Shown piece by piece: positions 1-9,825 of a DNA stretch of 64,000 nucleotides. This DNA is from Deinococcus arboris (lineage in GTDB: Bacteria > Deinococcota > Deinococci > Deinococcales > Deinococcaceae): contig NZ_WQLB01000003.1 in NCBI RefSeq assembly GCF_009755355.1, positions 1 to 64,000 of the forward strand, written 5' to 3'. How positions within the stretch are numbered: the first letter of the stretch is position 1; every line of letters begins with the position of its first letter. A program made the position numbers and the translations under genes. The notes beneath the pieces were generated by a model. It did no database searches and had not been told where the DNA came from. It was given only the letters and a program-made list of their open reading frames with translations.

Positions 1-2
1 GC

Positions 3-1181
3 TTAGGCCCAGGGATTCAGGACCACCTTGATGCAGCCGTCGTGCTTGTCGCGGAAGGTTTTGTAGAGGGCTGGGGCCTCGTCCAGTGAGGCGCGGTGGG
101 TGACCACGAAACTGGGGTCAATCTCGCCGGCTTCAATGCGCGAGAGCAGCGGCGCGATGTGGCGCTGAGTGTGGGTCTGGCCCATCTTGAACGTCAGCCC
201 CTTGGCAAAGGCCGCGCCCATCGGCACCTTGTCGATCAGGCCGCCGTACACGCCGGGCAGGCTGACGGTGCCGCCTTTGGCGCAGCTCAGCAGCGCCCAG
301 CGCAGGGCTGTGATGCGGTCAAAGCTCAGTTTCAGCCGCTGCTTGGCCGTGTCCACCAGGGCGCCGGGACCGTGCCCGTGGGCCTCCATGCCCACCGCGT
401 CTATGACGTGGTCGGGGCCGCGCCCGCCGGTGGCTTCACGCAGGGCCACCAGCACGTCGTCCTGCTCGTAGTTGATGACCTGGCACCCGGCCGCCTCGAC
501 CATTGCCAGGCGTTCAGGCACGCGGTCCACGACGATGACGTGGGCCGCGCCCAGCATCTGCGCGCTGCGGGCGGCAAATTGGCCCACGGGGCCGGCCCCG
601 AACACTGCCACCACGTCGCGCCCCGGCACGATGCCGCAGTTCTCGGCGGCCTGGTAGCCCGTGGGAAAGATGTCGGTCAGGAACAGCACCTGTTCGTCGC
701 GCAGGTCGGATTCAATCTTGTGTGGGCCAATGTCGGCAAACGGCACGCGCACGTACTGGGCCTGCCCGCCCGCGTAGCCGCCGTACATGTGCGAGTACCC
801 AAACAGGCCGCCGCCGCTGACCCCGCCGTACAGCGCCTCGGCCATACGGTGATTGGGGTTGGAGTTGTCGCAGGCGCTGAACAGGCCCCGCCGGCAGGGG
901 TCGCACACCCCGCAGGCGATGTTAAACGGCACGACTACGCGGTCGCCTGGCTTCAGCTTTTTTACGTCCCGGCCGACTTCCACGACCTCACCCATGAATT
1001 CGTGGCCCAGGATGTCACCCTTTTCCATGCTGGGAATCACGCCGTCCAGCAGGTGCAGGTCCGAGCCGCAGATGGCCGTGGAGGTGATTTTGATGATGGC
1101 ATCGGTGGGCAGCAGCAGCGTGGGGTCGGGCACAGTCTCCACGCCGACCTTGTTCGTTCCCTGCCAGACAATCGCTTTCAT
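3..1181 (-). CDS. Zinc-dependent alcohol/formaldehyde dehydrogenase family protein
   Basis: A 392-residue medium-chain dehydrogenase with an N-terminal GroES-like domain and a C-terminal Rossmann domain. Catalytic zinc ligands are visible as CGSD near residue 38 and GHE near 60. The structural-zinc lobe is C-G-V-C-D-P-C with a fourth Cys (SACDN) near residues 90-104. The nucleotide-binding glycine motif is FGAGPVGQ near 195. The length and the long insertion after the structural zinc resemble glutathione-independent formaldehyde dehydrogenases, but the substrate cannot be fixed from sequence. The ATG overlaps the stop of the upstream SRPBCC gene (ATGA), so the two are co-translated. Confidence 0.9.
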   Translation of the reverse strand: MKAIVWQGTNKVGVETVPDPTLLLPTDAIIKITSTAICGSDLHLLDGVIPSMEKGDILGHEFMGEVVEVGRDVKKLKPGDRVVVPFNIACGVCDPCRRGLFSACDNSNPNHRMAEALYGGVSGGGLFGYSHMYGGYAGGQAQYVRVPFADIGPHKIESDLRDEQVLFLTDIFPTGYQAAENCGIVPGRDVVAVFGAGPVGQFAARSAQMLGAAHVIVVDRVPERLAMVEAAGCQVINYEQDDVLVALREATGGRGPDHVIDAVGMEAHGHGPGALVDTAKQRLKLSFDRITALRWALLSCAKGGTVSLPGVYGGLIDKVPMGAAFAKGLTFKMGQTHTQRHIAPLLSRIEAGEIDPSFVVTHRASLDEAPALYKTFRDKHDGCIKVVLNPWA

Positions 1182-1939
1182 GCGGCACCTCCCTGGGGCG
1201 CGCGGCCGCTGCTCTGGCCCTCGGTGGTGGGGGCAAAACCCAGTTCCTGCTCCCGTTTAAAACGCATCAGGTCGTCGCGCAGCTGCTGGGCGGGTTCCTC
1301 GCCAGTCAGGCGGGCCACAATGGCGCCCGCCGTGCCCGCCGGCGGGCGGTAGGTCAGGCGCACCACGACCTCGGTGCCCCGGTGACCGGGGGCCGCGCGG
1401 AAGAGGACCTCCCCGTGGTTGGGCACAGACGCGCCCTCCACGCTGGCCCAGGCCAGGCGCTGGCCCGGCTCGTCGGCGGTGATGTCGGCCTCCCAGCTCA
1501 CCTCGCCAGTGGGGGCCTTCACCGTCCAGCGCGAGCGCCTAGCGTCCAGCACTTCTACCCGCTCCAGATGGGTCATCAGGCGGGGAAGGCCAGCCAGGTC
1601 GCGCCAGACGGCATACAACTCGGCGGCGGGTTTGCCGACCGTCACAGCGTCACTGACCAGCACCTCGCCCTCTTTGGTCTGACGGATCTTCAGGGCCGTG
1701 GCCAGTGGGTTGCGTCCGGTGGCCGCCAGTGCCACCAGGCCGGCCCCCACCCCACCCAGCACGATTTTTTGCAGGGGGCGGGCGCTGCGCAGGCCCGCGC
1801 CCATCAGGGCCACACCTACTGTGCCCACCACCGAACGCTCGCGCGCAAGCATGTGGGCTCCGGTGCTGTGGGTGTCCGGAGTATCGGAAGCGGAATCGGA
1901 AAGGGCGGGAGGGGTGGGCTGGGTGTCGTCCTGACTCAT
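1178..1939 (-). CDS. SRPBCC (cyclase/dehydrase-like) family membrane-associated protein
   Basis: A protein of about 253 residues. The N-terminal 35 residues are polar and low-complexity. Two glycine-rich hydrophobic stretches follow ([29 protein letters not shown]), probably a membrane hairpin. The C-terminal part is a START-like SRPBCC domain, beginning around [20 protein letters not shown], which normally binds hydrophobic ligands. The start was chosen because AGGAGG lies 5 nt upstream of this ATG, although the frame stays open further upstream. It overlaps the dehydrogenase gene by 4 nt and follows the SDR gene by about 180 bp in the same direction. Function is unknown beyond the fold. Confidence 0.8.
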   Translation of the reverse strand: MSQDDTQPTPPALSDSASDTPDTHSTGAHMLARERSVVGTVGVALMGAGLRSARPLQKIVLGGVGAGLVALAATGRNPLATALKIRQTKEGEVLVSDAVTVGKPAAELYAVWRDLAGLPRLMTHLERVEVLDARRSRWTVKAPTGEVSWEADITADEPGQRLAWASVEGASVPNHGEVLFRAAPGHRGTEVVVRLTYRPPAGTAGAIVARLTGEEPAQQLRDDLMRFKREQELGFAPTTEGQSSGRAPQGGAA

Positions 1940-2117
1940 GGTGACCTCCTGAAAGCTGTGGGCGCAGTCAATCCAGCGCGGGCGGGCAGGAGTGCGGTCT
2001 GTCTTACTGTGTGACCACTGCCTCAAGGCCCAGGCGCTCTCTGCTCGCCCAGATGACAGCGGCGTCAAGGCAGTGGCCAGGGGACCTAGGGCCGCGCTTG
2101 AGTTGCACCAAGGTGTC

Positions 2118-3137
2118 TTAAGCTCCGGCCTCTCCCCCGCTCTGTCCGGCTGGTTTCTGGTTGAACTCGGCTTCAGCAGCACTTTTCAGCGGGTTGGCAC
2201 GGGTCAGGGCGGTCTCGACCTCACGGCCAGCCACCGCCTGCGTGGTCCGGCCAGGGCCCGGCAGCAGGCGGCTGCCTAGCGCCAGCAGGTCGGCGGTCAG
2301 TTGCGGCGCCAGTGCCTGCGCGGTGCTCAGCAGCCAGGCAGGGGCGCCAATGGTGGCCTCGGCGTCGCCGCGCACCAGGGCCGTGACGATGCGGCGGGCC
2401 GCTTCATGGGCGTCCAGCGTGAGCCCCGGCAGGTTGTCCAGGGTGGCAAACAGGGTGTACTCACGCGCCTGCTGGCCCTTGATGGGGGCGTTGCGGGGGC
2501 TGCCAGTCCGCATCAGGCCCGGCAGTACGGTGGTGACGGTCACGCCCTCGCGGGCCAGTTCAGCGCGCAGCGCCTGTCCCAGCCCCGCAGCGGCGAACTT
2601 GCTCACCGAATACGGCGCCAGGTGGGGCACGGCCACCTTGCCGCCCAGCGACGACACGATGACCACGCGCCCGCCGCCGCGCAGGTGCGGCAGGGCGGCG
2701 CGCACCAGCCGCAGCGGCGCCAGAGCGTTGACCTCCAGAGACTGCCGGAAATCGGCTTCGGTGGTGTTGGCCAGCGGCCCCACCTGAATGATGCCGGCGT
2801 TGTTGACCAGCACGTCCAGGCGGCCGTGGGCGCGCACCGTTTCGGCCACAGCCCGGTCCAGGTCAGCCGCCTGGGTCACGTCACCTGCCACCACACTGAC
2901 ACGCCCCGGCGCATTCAGGCTGGCCTGGGCGCGGTCCAAGTCGGCCTCGGTGCGGGCCATCAGCGTGACGCGCGCGCCGCGAGTCAGCAGTTCCTGGGCC
3001 AGCGCCAGCCCCAGCCCCCGCGAGCCGCCCGTGACCAGCGCCACCTTGCCGCTGAGGTCATAGGGGGGCGTCAGGGCGCGGCGGGCGAGGGTGGCCCCCA
3101 CGGTGGCGGCCAGCAGCAGACGTTTCGGGATTCGCAT
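2118..3137 (-). CDS. Short-chain dehydrogenase/reductase (SDR)
   Basis: A classical SDR of about 339 residues. The coenzyme motif is TGGSRGLG near residue 35, the NNAG motif is in DVLVNNAGI, the catalytic Ser lies in VSSLGG, and the active-site pair is YSVSK. A short hydrophobic N-terminus ([17 protein letters not shown]) suggests a membrane anchor, and the C-terminus runs about 80 residues beyond the SDR core. I used the ATG at MRIPKR because the residues before it lack SDR character. It is the first of three co-directional genes with the SRPBCC protein and the zinc dehydrogenase. Substrate is not predictable. Confidence 0.88.
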   Translation of the reverse strand: MRIPKRLLLAATVGATLARRALTPPYDLSGKVALVTGGSRGLGLALAQELLTRGARVTLMARTEADLDRAQASLNAPGRVSVVAGDVTQAADLDRAVAETVRAHGRLDVLVNNAGIIQVGPLANTTEADFRQSLEVNALAPLRLVRAALPHLRGGGRVVIVSSLGGKVAVPHLAPYSVSKFAAAGLGQALRAELAREGVTVTTVLPGLMRTGSPRNAPIKGQQAREYTLFATLDNLPGLTLDAHEAARRIVTALVRGDAEATIGAPAWLLSTAQALAPQLTADLLALGSRLLPGPGRTTQAVAGREVETALTRANPLKSAAEAEFNQKPAGQSGGEAGA

Positions 3138-3521
3138 ACGGGCATTGTGTGCGGCCAACTTTGCGGAGCAGCCCTGCATGAAGAGGACGACAAGTTCAGG
3201 TTGAGGGATATGGTCCTAGCCTGTGGAAAGGGGCGCATAAGTGGCGGCTGTAACTCGCGGTCGTCGCTTCGCTCAGAGACAGCAGGGGGCGTGTCCGCTC
3301 TTTGAAGGCCCTCGACATATAGGCGAAGCCCGCGTTACGGGGCAGTACGGGAACCCCTCAAAGTGTTGACCTCCCTTCTGACAGCGGCTGACCCAGGAGA
3401 CACCAGGGCAGAGACTAGGAGGATGACCAATCACCCCTGATCAGCCGGGAGCTCTGGCGTGTGCCGCCGACCGTCACCAGCTTCACGTGACCCAGGCGCG
3501 GCTGCTCTACCCTGGGACCCT
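3138..3521. other. Intergenic region between divergent SDR and BtuF-like genes
   Basis: No gene is supported here. The only clear signal is a TACCCT box (3508-3513) 8 nt before the BtuF-like ATG. I looked for a cobalamin riboswitch (conserved GCCACTG core) ahead of the BtuF-like gene and did not see one. Confidence 0.5.
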
Positions 3522-4421
3522 ATGACGCTCACCGCGCCTACCCGCATTGTTAGCCTACTGCCCAGCGCCACGGATTTGCTGTTTGACCTGGGGCTGGGCG
3601 GGCAGGTCGTGGGCGTCAGCCACTCCTGCGACCACCCCGGCGCGGCTGGCCAGCCGGTGCTGACCCGCTCGATTGTGGACGCCGGCGCCCCGCAGGCCGA
3701 GATTGACCGCGCCGTAAGCGAGGCGGTGCGAGAGGGCCGCGCCCTGTACCAGGTGGACGGCCCGCTGCTGGACACCCTGCATCCCGACCTGGTGGTGACG
3801 CAGGGGGTTTGCGAGGTCTGCGCGGTTACCCCCGGCACCATTGAAACGGCGGTGCGCTACCTGCCGGGCTGCCTGCCCGCCGCCCAGGTGCTGAGCCTGG
3901 AAGGCCGCAGCGTGGCGGGCATTCTGGACGACCTGCGTGCCCTGGCCGGCGCCGCCGGAGTGCCGGAGCGCGGCGACGCGCTGGCCGCCCAGGCCCGTCA
4001 AGACTGGAACGCCGTGGTGCCCGTCACCCACGCGCCGCGTGTGCTGACGCTGGAATGGACAGACCCGCCCTTTTACGGCGGCCACTGGGTGCCTGAACAG
4101 GTGGAGCGTGCTGGCGGCGTGAATGTTCTGGGCGAGGCAGGCACCGACTCGGGCCGCGCCACCTGGGCGCAGATTGAGGCGCTGGACCCGGACGTCGTGG
4201 TGGTGATGTGCTGCGGCTTTGACCTCCCCGAGAACCTGGGCTTTGCCCACACCCTACTGGGACGCGGGCTGCGCGCGGTCCAGACGGGGCAGCTGTGGGC
4301 CACCGACGCGAACGCCCTGTTTAGCCGTCCGGCCCTGGGCGTGGTGCGCGGCGCGGCCGTGCTGGCCGATCTGCTGCGCGGCCAGCCCACGCCGGGTGCC
4401 AGTGTGCGGGTAACGGCCTGA
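3522..4421 (+). CDS. BtuF/FepB-like helical-backbone metal receptor, no signal peptide
   Basis: A 299-residue protein of the COG0614 class III substrate-binding fold. It opens with RIVSLLPSATDLLFDLGLGGQVVGVSHSC-like sequence, typical of cobalamin- or corrinoid-binding members. Later blocks are TLEWTDPPFYGGHWVPE and DPDVVVVMCCGF. The protein begins directly with the first beta strand, so there is no Sec or lipoprotein signal; either it is cytoplasmic or the family member has changed role. No permease or ATPase gene is adjacent. The ATG lies 8 nt after a TACCCT box, consistent with a leaderless start. Ligand identity (cobalamin, heme, siderophore) is open. Confidence 0.8.
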   Translation: MTLTAPTRIVSLLPSATDLLFDLGLGGQVVGVSHSCDHPGAAGQPVLTRSIVDAGAPQAEIDRAVSEAVREGRALYQVDGPLLDTLHPDLVVTQGVCEVCAVTPGTIETAVRYLPGCLPAAQVLSLEGRSVAGILDDLRALAGAAGVPERGDALAAQARQDWNAVVPVTHAPRVLTLEWTDPPFYGGHWVPEQVERAGGVNVLGEAGTDSGRATWAQIEALDPDVVVVMCCGFDLPENLGFAHTLLGRGLRAVQTGQLWATDANALFSRPALGVVRGAAVLADLLRGQPTPGASVRVTA

Positions 4422-4684
4422 GACGAGCATACTGAGAGTAACTTTCTGTTGCCTTGATGCTGAGCCGTCGCCACCTGTTCTTTCACAAAGGCCGCTGTCG
4501 GCCGGCAAAGACCCGCCTCGCCAAGCCGCTCAGGCACGCCCACAAGAAGGAGTCCCGCAACCTCTGGACGGTGCCATCCGCCAGTGCCCCCTCTCAGCGC
4601 AGGTCGCGGCCTCTTCCTCAAACACGGGCATGGTTGTGCTCACACGAACTGAACGGGACGCCCTCAACCCGAAAGGAGCCAGCC

Positions 4685-4891
4685 CTAACCTGCCCGCCAG
4701 GCCCGCCACCACCCCCGCACCGACCAGCCCCAGGCGGCCAACGTGCCCAGACCCAGCAGGGCTACCACCAGGGGCGGCCACCCCACGCCAGCCGCGTACA
4801 GGGTCAGCAGGGCGCCCAGCACGCCCACCCCAAATACCGACCAGAACAGCAGCCCCAACAGCTGCACCACCAGACCAATCAAAGCGTCCAT
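4685..4891 (-). CDS. Small two-helix membrane protein
   Basis: A 68-residue protein, almost wholly hydrophobic. Two predicted transmembrane helices (about residues 4-29 and 34-56) are followed by a Trp/Arg-rich tail (WSVRGWWRAWRAG) that fits a cytoplasmic positive-inside end. No family recognised. The amphipathic ordering, the clean ATG and the lack of a competing frame support it as a gene, but there is no obvious ribosome binding site. The plus-strand frames across the same stretch are proline/arginine-rich shadows. Confidence 0.55.
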   Translation of the reverse strand: MDALIGLVVQLLGLLFWSVFGVGVLGALLTLYAAGVGWPPLVVALLGLGTLAAWGWSVRGWWRAWRAG

Positions 4892-5032
4892 GCGGTCAGA
4901 GTGACGCAGGGGGCATGATGGGCGGATGGTGGCCTGTAGGGACCAGAACTGAGGGCATGGAACCTCACACGGGGGATGCCTTCAGGTCCCGTCCATCAGC
5001 CCGGCGCACAGCCAGCCAGCAGCGCAACCTGC

Positions 5033-5986
5033 TTAGCTGTGGCCCACCAGCCGGCGCACGAGGGCGTCGTAGCCCTTGGGGTACACCGGGAACATCTGAC
5101 GGCCCTGGGTATTCCACAGCACGTCGAAGCTGCGGTAACTCATGTAGGCCAGCGGCCCCACCATGCTGTCACTGACCCACACCAGCCCGGCCTGGTCGTC
5201 GTAACCGCGCACCACCCGGAAGTGCGGCACCTGGCCTGTGCGCTCGAACCACTGCAAGACGATGACTGGAATGCCCAGGGCCAGCAGCCGCTTGACCTGT
5301 GACAGCCGCGCCTGACGCACCGTCAGGGTATTCAGACCAAACTTGGAGAGTTCCGGGGCGATGGCGCTGATCTGCATGTAGCCGCCGCCAGGCCGGGCTG
5401 TGCGCTGAATCACGTCCTGACCGATCTTCACCCGGTAAAAGCCCAGCACCGAGGACAGCGCGCTGGGCCCACAGTTGTTGTACGTCTGGTAACTGAAGGA
5501 CAGCCCCGGCAGGTAGGTGCGAATGGGCGCCTCGTCTCCCACCGGCAGCCCCAGGTCCGTCAGCGCCCAGCCGATAAAACTGACCACAGTGGCGGGCGGC
5601 GCCGCCGTCCAGGCCCGTGGGCCGGTCACCTGGGCCGGGTCCGGTCGGGGGCTGCCGGGCAGCGGCGCCGCAACCGCCGGAATCGCTGCCGCGCGCGCCG
5701 CCGGCGGTGCGGCGGTGACTTGCGGCGCAGTGGCCTGGCCCGCGCCCGGCGCCGCTGGCAGCTGAAGCACCTGCCCTGGCCGCAACGCCGCGCCACTTAG
5801 GCTGTTCAGGCGCTGCAACGTCTCGACCGACGTGCCCACGCGCCGCGCCACGGCGTACAGGGTGTCCCCGGCCTGCACGGTGTAGGTGCGGGCGTCTGCC
5901 GCGCCCAGTGCGAGGGCCAACGCGGCGCCCAGAGCCCACAGGGACCGGCGCCCACCAACCAGCTGTTTTCCCATTGACCGGGTCAT
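5033..5986 (-). CDS. Secreted LysM-domain protein with C39-like papain-fold domain
   Basis: About 317 residues. A Sec signal (basic MGKQLVGGRR, then LWALGAALALALGAADA) leads into one LysM domain (TYTVQAGDTLYAVARRVGTSVETLQRLN), which binds peptidoglycan or other GlcNAc polymers. A Pro/Ala linker follows, then a C39-like domain with the nucleophile in NNCGPSALSSVLGFY and a candidate His in VPHFRVVRGYDD. Family knowledge suggests a cell-wall-targeted cysteine peptidase or an inactive relative. An alternative ATG lies 12 nt downstream (5974); neither has a clear ribosome binding site. It is transcribed in the same direction as the zinc operon but about 75 bp beyond it. Confidence 0.82.
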   Translation of the reverse strand: MTRSMGKQLVGGRRSLWALGAALALALGAADARTYTVQAGDTLYAVARRVGTSVETLQRLNSLSGAALRPGQVLQLPAAPGAGQATAPQVTAAPPAARAAAIPAVAAPLPGSPRPDPAQVTGPRAWTAAPPATVVSFIGWALTDLGLPVGDEAPIRTYLPGLSFSYQTYNNCGPSALSSVLGFYRVKIGQDVIQRTARPGGGYMQISAIAPELSKFGLNTLTVRQARLSQVKRLLALGIPVIVLQWFERTGQVPHFRVVRGYDDQAGLVWVSDSMVGPLAYMSYRSFDVLWNTQGRQMFPVYPKGYDALVRRLVGHS

Positions 5987-6059
5987 CTTAGCGCCGCTGA
6001 CCCGGCCCAAAGATGTGACGCAGGGCCGGCCACAGACCCCAGCCTGCCCACCTTCCAGT

Positions 6060-7220
6060 TCAGTGCTGCTCTCCGGTGGCCTGGGTCAGCGCCAGCATGG
6101 CCGGTGTCCCGCCCACCGCCAATCGGCGCGAGACTTTCAGGTCGGCCAGGGCCACCTCCAGAACCTCACCTGTGGCTGGGCTGGTCAGGTAGGCGTGGGC
6201 GGCGCCCAGCGTCATGGTGGGCCGCACAGCCGCCTTGTCGGCCGGGTCGGTGGGGGCCACCAGTCCGGCGCTGCTCAGCACGCGGCCGGTGGGGGCGTGC
6301 AGCAGGTGCAGCGCGCCGTCGGCCGTCAGTACTGCCAGGCGCTGCCCATCCGCAGTGAAGGCAAACTTGAGGGGCGCGGCGGGCAGCGCAACAGCCGTCA
6401 GGGCCGGGTCGGCCGCCGTCCAGCGGGCCAGACCTGCGCCAAAGTTGCCGTACAGCGCCGCACTCCGCTCATGCGCGGCCACCGTGCCGACCCGTGTCCC
6501 CGCCGGGGTACCTGCCGGGTTGGGCAGCTTGCGCGCGCTGACCGTCTGCCCCTGGACAGTCACGGCCAGCACACCGTCGGTGCAGCCAAAGTAGGCGGCC
6601 CCGCCCTGCACCACCTCACCATGCAGGCCAGGGCAGGGCACGTCCAGGGTCCTGAGCAGGCGGCCGGTGGACAGGTCGTAGGCGTCCACCCGGTTCAGGG
6701 CCAGATACCCGCTCAGCAGCACGTCACCCAGCAGGGCTGGGGCGCCGTGGTCGGGGGCCGCCACCTTCACCAGCCGCATGTCATTCGTTTTGCCCAACAG
6801 CAGCTCGCCAAAGACGGCGACGTCACCGCCCCTGTCGTTGAAGATGGCAATCTGGTCGCCGTGGGCAAAAAAGTGGGTGGGCTGCTGCCCCACGTTCAGG
6901 GTGGCCAGGATGTGGGGCGCCTTTTGCACGAGGTCACGGTGGTCACCGTGGTCAATGGCCCCCAGCCCAGAATGCAGCACGGTCACGCGGTCGTCGTCGC
7001 GGTGAATGGCGTAGGCGTAGGTGCCGCCAGGACCAGCGTACAGGCCACTGAGCTTGCCGGGCGTGCCAAAGCTGGCCAGCGGGGTGCCGTCTGCCAGGTT
7101 AATGACACTCAGGGCGTGGGTGCGGGCGTCAGCGACCACCAGGCGCGCGGCAGTGGTCTCGGCCAGGGCGGGGGTCGTCAGGGTCAGGGCAGCGGTCAGC
7201 GAAACAAGGATGGGGCGCAT
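6060..7220 (-). CDS. AztD-like periplasmic zinc chaperone (beta-propeller)
   Basis: About 386 residues with a signal peptide (LVSLTAALTLTTPALAE) and repeated propeller-blade sequence of the YncE type. His/Asp clusters that could bind zinc are visible: AIDHGDHRDL near residue 90 and PTHFFAHGDQIAIFNDRGG near 118. These blocks resemble AztD, the chaperone that hands zinc to the binding protein AztC; I infer the assignment from these motifs and from the adjacent zinc-binding protein and CobW GTPase. ATG chosen for AGGAG 7 nt upstream; an in-frame TTG lies two codons earlier. It is the third gene of the zinc operon, about 50 bp after the binding protein. Confidence 0.68.
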   Translation of the reverse strand: MRPILVSLTAALTLTTPALAETTAARLVVADARTHALSVINLADGTPLASFGTPGKLSGLYAGPGGTYAYAIHRDDDRVTVLHSGLGAIDHGDHRDLVQKAPHILATLNVGQQPTHFFAHGDQIAIFNDRGGDVAVFGELLLGKTNDMRLVKVAAPDHGAPALLGDVLLSGYLALNRVDAYDLSTGRLLRTLDVPCPGLHGEVVQGGAAYFGCTDGVLAVTVQGQTVSARKLPNPAGTPAGTRVGTVAAHERSAALYGNFGAGLARWTAADPALTAVALPAAPLKFAFTADGQRLAVLTADGALHLLHAPTGRVLSSAGLVAPTDPADKAAVRPTMTLGAAHAYLTSPATGEVLEVALADLKVSRRLAVGGTPAMLALTQATGEQH

Positions 7221-7272
7221 GGTCAAACTCCTGTGAAAGAAGGCGAACGGGGTGGGCGAGGGGGCTGAACCG

Positions 7273-8115
7273 CTATTTCAGGGCCAGCAGGAGGGTGTCG
7301 CGGTTGCGGCGCATCATCTCGGCGTAGCCCGGGGTCTGGGCGCTGCCTTCGGGGTCCAGCACATAGAGAGGCACGCCCGCTTCGGCGGCGACGGCGCGGG
7401 CAGGGCCAGCGGGCAGCTGCGGCTCGGCAAAGACGGCCTTTACCCCCAGGACACGAATGGTCTTAACGGCCTGAGCCATCGTCTGGGCGCTGGGTTCCAG
7501 CCCTTGCAGCGGGGCCAGGGTGCCGACCACCCGCAGGCCATAGGCGCGGGCAAAGTACCCGAAGGAGTTATGAAAGGTCAGCAGCGCGCCGCCGCGCACG
7601 GGGGCCAGCGTGCGCTCAAGTTCGGCGTGCAGCCCCGTCAGGCGGCGCGCTTCCTGCTCGGCGCCCAGGCGGTAGGCAGCGGCGTGGGCAGGATCGGCCT
7701 GGGCCAGGGCGCCGCCCACGGCCACAGCCGCCTGCGCCATCAGGCCGGCGTCCAGCCACCAGTGGGGGTCGGTGGCCCGGCCGGCGCGCAGCCGGGGAAA
7801 CGGCAGGGTGTCGCCCAGCTTGACCACGGCGGCGCGGCTGCCGCTGGCCCGCACATACCGCTCCAGCCAGTCGTCGGCGCCCAGCCCGGCCATGATGACC
7901 ACATCGGCGGTTTTCAGGCGGGCAATGTCGCGCACCGTGGGGTCAAAACTGTGCGGACTGGCCCCCACCGGCACGGCGCGCTCCACCTGGGCGGCGTCTC
8001 CGGCCACGCGCGCGACCACGTCGTACAGCGGCTGAAACGACACGGTGACCTTCAGCGGCGCGGCGCTGGCGACTGACAGGGCCGCCAGCAACGCTGTCGC
8101 CGCCGCGCGCCTCAT
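7273..8115 (-). CDS. Zinc (or manganese) ABC transporter substrate-binding protein, ZnuA/AztC type
   Basis: A 280-residue cluster A-I binding protein with a signal peptide ([15 protein letters not shown]). Metal ligands follow the family pattern: His in [11 protein letters not shown] near residue 53, a second in DPHWWLD near 118, a third in [14 protein letters not shown] near 185, and a late acidic residue in YVLDPEGS. The His-rich flexible loop of ZnuA is absent, as in AztC-type proteins that rely on AztD. Its ATG overlaps the CobW stop by 4 nt. No permease or ATPase gene lies nearby, so those must be elsewhere. Confidence 0.85.
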   Translation of the reverse strand: MRRAAATALLAALSVASAAPLKVTVSFQPLYDVVARVAGDAAQVERAVPVGASPHSFDPTVRDIARLKTADVVIMAGLGADDWLERYVRASGSRAAVVKLGDTLPFPRLRAGRATDPHWWLDAGLMAQAAVAVGGALAQADPAHAAAYRLGAEQEARRLTGLHAELERTLAPVRGGALLTFHNSFGYFARAYGLRVVGTLAPLQGLEPSAQTMAQAVKTIRVLGVKAVFAEPQLPAGPARAVAAEAGVPLYVLDPEGSAQTPGYAEMMRRNRDTLLLALK

Positions 8116-9185
8116 GGGTGCTGCACCGCGGCGCTCAGGAGCGCGTCCAGAGCGGCGCCGTCCAGATCACGGCCAATAAAGACGATCTCACTAAAGGCCT
8201 GGTCCGGCGAGAGCCACTCGCCAGCCTGTTCCAGCGCCAGTTGCCGCCCCGTGTGGTTCCAGAGGGTTGCCGCGCCGTCCCCCAGGTTGACCCAGCCTTT
8301 CGAGCGAATGACGTTGCGCGGCAGGCCACTGGTCAGGGCGGCCGTGAAGCGCACAGGGTCGAAAGGCTGCTCGCTGCGGTAGATATGGGTGCCCAGGCCG
8401 TAGGTCTCGGACTCGGGCGTGTGCACCTTTTCCAGTTCGGCCATCCAGGCGTCCATCTGACTGGCGGTGTCAAAGTCAAAGAGCCCCACCCCCAGAATGT
8501 CCTCGGCCGGCACCTGACCCCGCACGGCGTCCAGCACGCGGGCGCGCGGATTGGAAAGCCGCAGGAGCCCGCGCAGCGCCGCCACGTCACCCGGCGCCGC
8601 CAGGTCCAGTTTGTTCAGGACCACCAGGTCGGCAAACTCCAGCTGCTCGGCCAGCAGTTCGCCAAAGCCCCGCTCCTGGTCGTCACCGGGAATGGCGTCG
8701 GGCCGGTTCCAGAGCGTGAAGAACTGGGCGCTGTCCACCACGGTGACCATCGCGTCCACATGCACCCGGCCAATTAGGTTGGGCAGCTCTGGCTGGCCGT
8801 CTTCCGGTGCCAGGTCCAGTTCCTCAGGGGTGAGGCAGAAGGTCTGGGCAATCGGCAGCGGCTCGCCAATCCCGGTGGACTCGATCAGGATGTGGTCCAG
8901 TTCGCGCGTGTTCACCAGATCAGCCACGGCGTAGAGCAGGTCGCCGCGTAGCGTGCAGCAGATGCAGCCGTTAGACAGCTCAATGGTGCCCTCGTCGGTC
9001 TTGACCACCAGATCGGCGTCAATGTTCACGGCGCCAAACTCATTGACAATCACGGCAATTTTCTGGCCCCTGGTCTGGGTCAGCAGGTGATTGAGCAGCG
9101 TGGTCTTTCCTGCTCCCAAAAACCCACACAGCACGGTGATGGGGACAGAGGACGACGGGGACCACTGAGAAGAAAGCGCATCCAT
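8112..9185 (-). CDS. CobW/COG0523-family GTPase (zinc metallochaperone type)
   Basis: About 357 residues. It has a P-loop [11 protein letters not shown] near residue 20, the diagnostic metal-binding NGCICC near 75, the ESTGIGEP block, NKLDL for guanine recognition and a C-terminal CobW domain ([15 protein letters not shown]). COG0523 proteins move zinc, cobalt or nickel; the operon partners point to zinc. I chose this ATG because a 26-bp palindrome ends 5 bp before it, and the N-terminal residues encoded upstream are low-complexity and would run through that operator. The gene heads a three-gene operon with the zinc-binding protein and the AztD-like protein. Confidence 0.88.
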   Translation of the reverse strand: MDALSSQWSPSSSVPITVLCGFLGAGKTTLLNHLLTQTRGQKIAVIVNEFGAVNIDADLVVKTDEGTIELSNGCICCTLRGDLLYAVADLVNTRELDHILIESTGIGEPLPIAQTFCLTPEELDLAPEDGQPELPNLIGRVHVDAMVTVVDSAQFFTLWNRPDAIPGDDQERGFGELLAEQLEFADLVVLNKLDLAAPGDVAALRGLLRLSNPRARVLDAVRGQVPAEDILGVGLFDFDTASQMDAWMAELEKVHTPESETYGLGTHIYRSEQPFDPVRFTAALTSGLPRNVIRSKGWVNLGDGAATLWNHTGRQLALEQAGEWLSPDQAFSEIVFIGRDLDGAALDALLSAAVQHP

Positions 9186-9189
9186 ATTT

Positions 9190-9215
9190 GATATTGATAA
9201 CACAGTATCAATATC
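9190..9215. promoter_or_regulatory. Perfect inverted repeat, candidate Zur-type operator
   Basis: GATATTGATA and TATCAATATC form a perfect 10-bp inverted repeat around a 6-nt centre. The site lies 5 bp upstream of the CobW ATG, where the promoter must be. The AT-rich dyad with TGATA half-sites, in front of a COG0523/ZnuA/AztD set, is what a Fur-family zinc repressor site would look like. The assignment to Zur is inference. Confidence 0.72.
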
Positions 9216-9825
9216 CAGGGAAGAGTGGGTCGGATGAGCTGGCTGGACAGGCGGGCTAGGGATGCCTGAGTTCACGAGAGGAATGTCGTGTAGCAGCGGC
9301 AATTCTCAGTCCTAGGGGCTGCAGGAAAGCCTCCTATCAGAGACGGCTCTCAGCGTCTGCTCTGCCGCTGTCTGTGGCTACTTGTCCTCTGTAGCTCAGG
9401 CGACTGCACGTCGTCCCAGCAAGCACAGCCTTGGTCAAAGGTGCGCAGCGGGACTCGGGCGCCCTTTGTAGAACGACAACACAGTTCTGTTTCGCAGCGC
9501 TACACAGCGATTCGCTCTGCTGCGAAGTTCTGCTGGCCCGCTTCAATGAGCGGCGAGGGGGCCTTCTATGCAAGACGCCTCTCCCCCGCCGGACAAGGTG
9601 AACCGGTGCTACACCCAGCGGGCTTGCAGACAGGTTCAGGATGTAGGCAAATCACAGGAGGACGCGCGATCTGGGACAGCCCCAGCCCTGCCGACGCCAC
9701 GCTCCCGCTATGTACTGCTCCCGCCTGCATAGGTCTTTTTCAGAGCATGCAACCGCTGAAACCGTAGCGGTAGCCCAGCCCAAACCACCGGCGCTCTGCA
9801 CACGCCTGCCGAATTCGTCACCGCT
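9216..9825. other. Intergenic region without a supported gene
   Basis: About 600 bp between the zinc operon promoter and the end of purK. Short open frames on both strands have no family features, no ribosome binding site and biased composition. An 8-bp inverted repeat (TTCGCAGC at 9491-9498, GCTGCGAA at 9519-9526) could form a hairpin. Nothing else was recognised. Confidence 0.45.

Noticed and set aside
96..1352. A 418-codon open frame antisense to the zinc dehydrogenase
   Set aside because: The translation is His/Gln/Gly-rich, as expected of the reverse frame of a high-GC gene, and the minus strand encodes a complete enzyme with all zinc ligands.
3180..3521. Cobalamin riboswitch ahead of the BtuF-like gene
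   Set aside because: Looked for the conserved B12-box core and paired flanks and did not find them; the -10 box is also only 8 nt from the ATG.
9337..9767. Small open frames on both strands in the gap before purK
   Set aside because: Ser/Arg/Cys-rich translations without start signals or recognisable domains.
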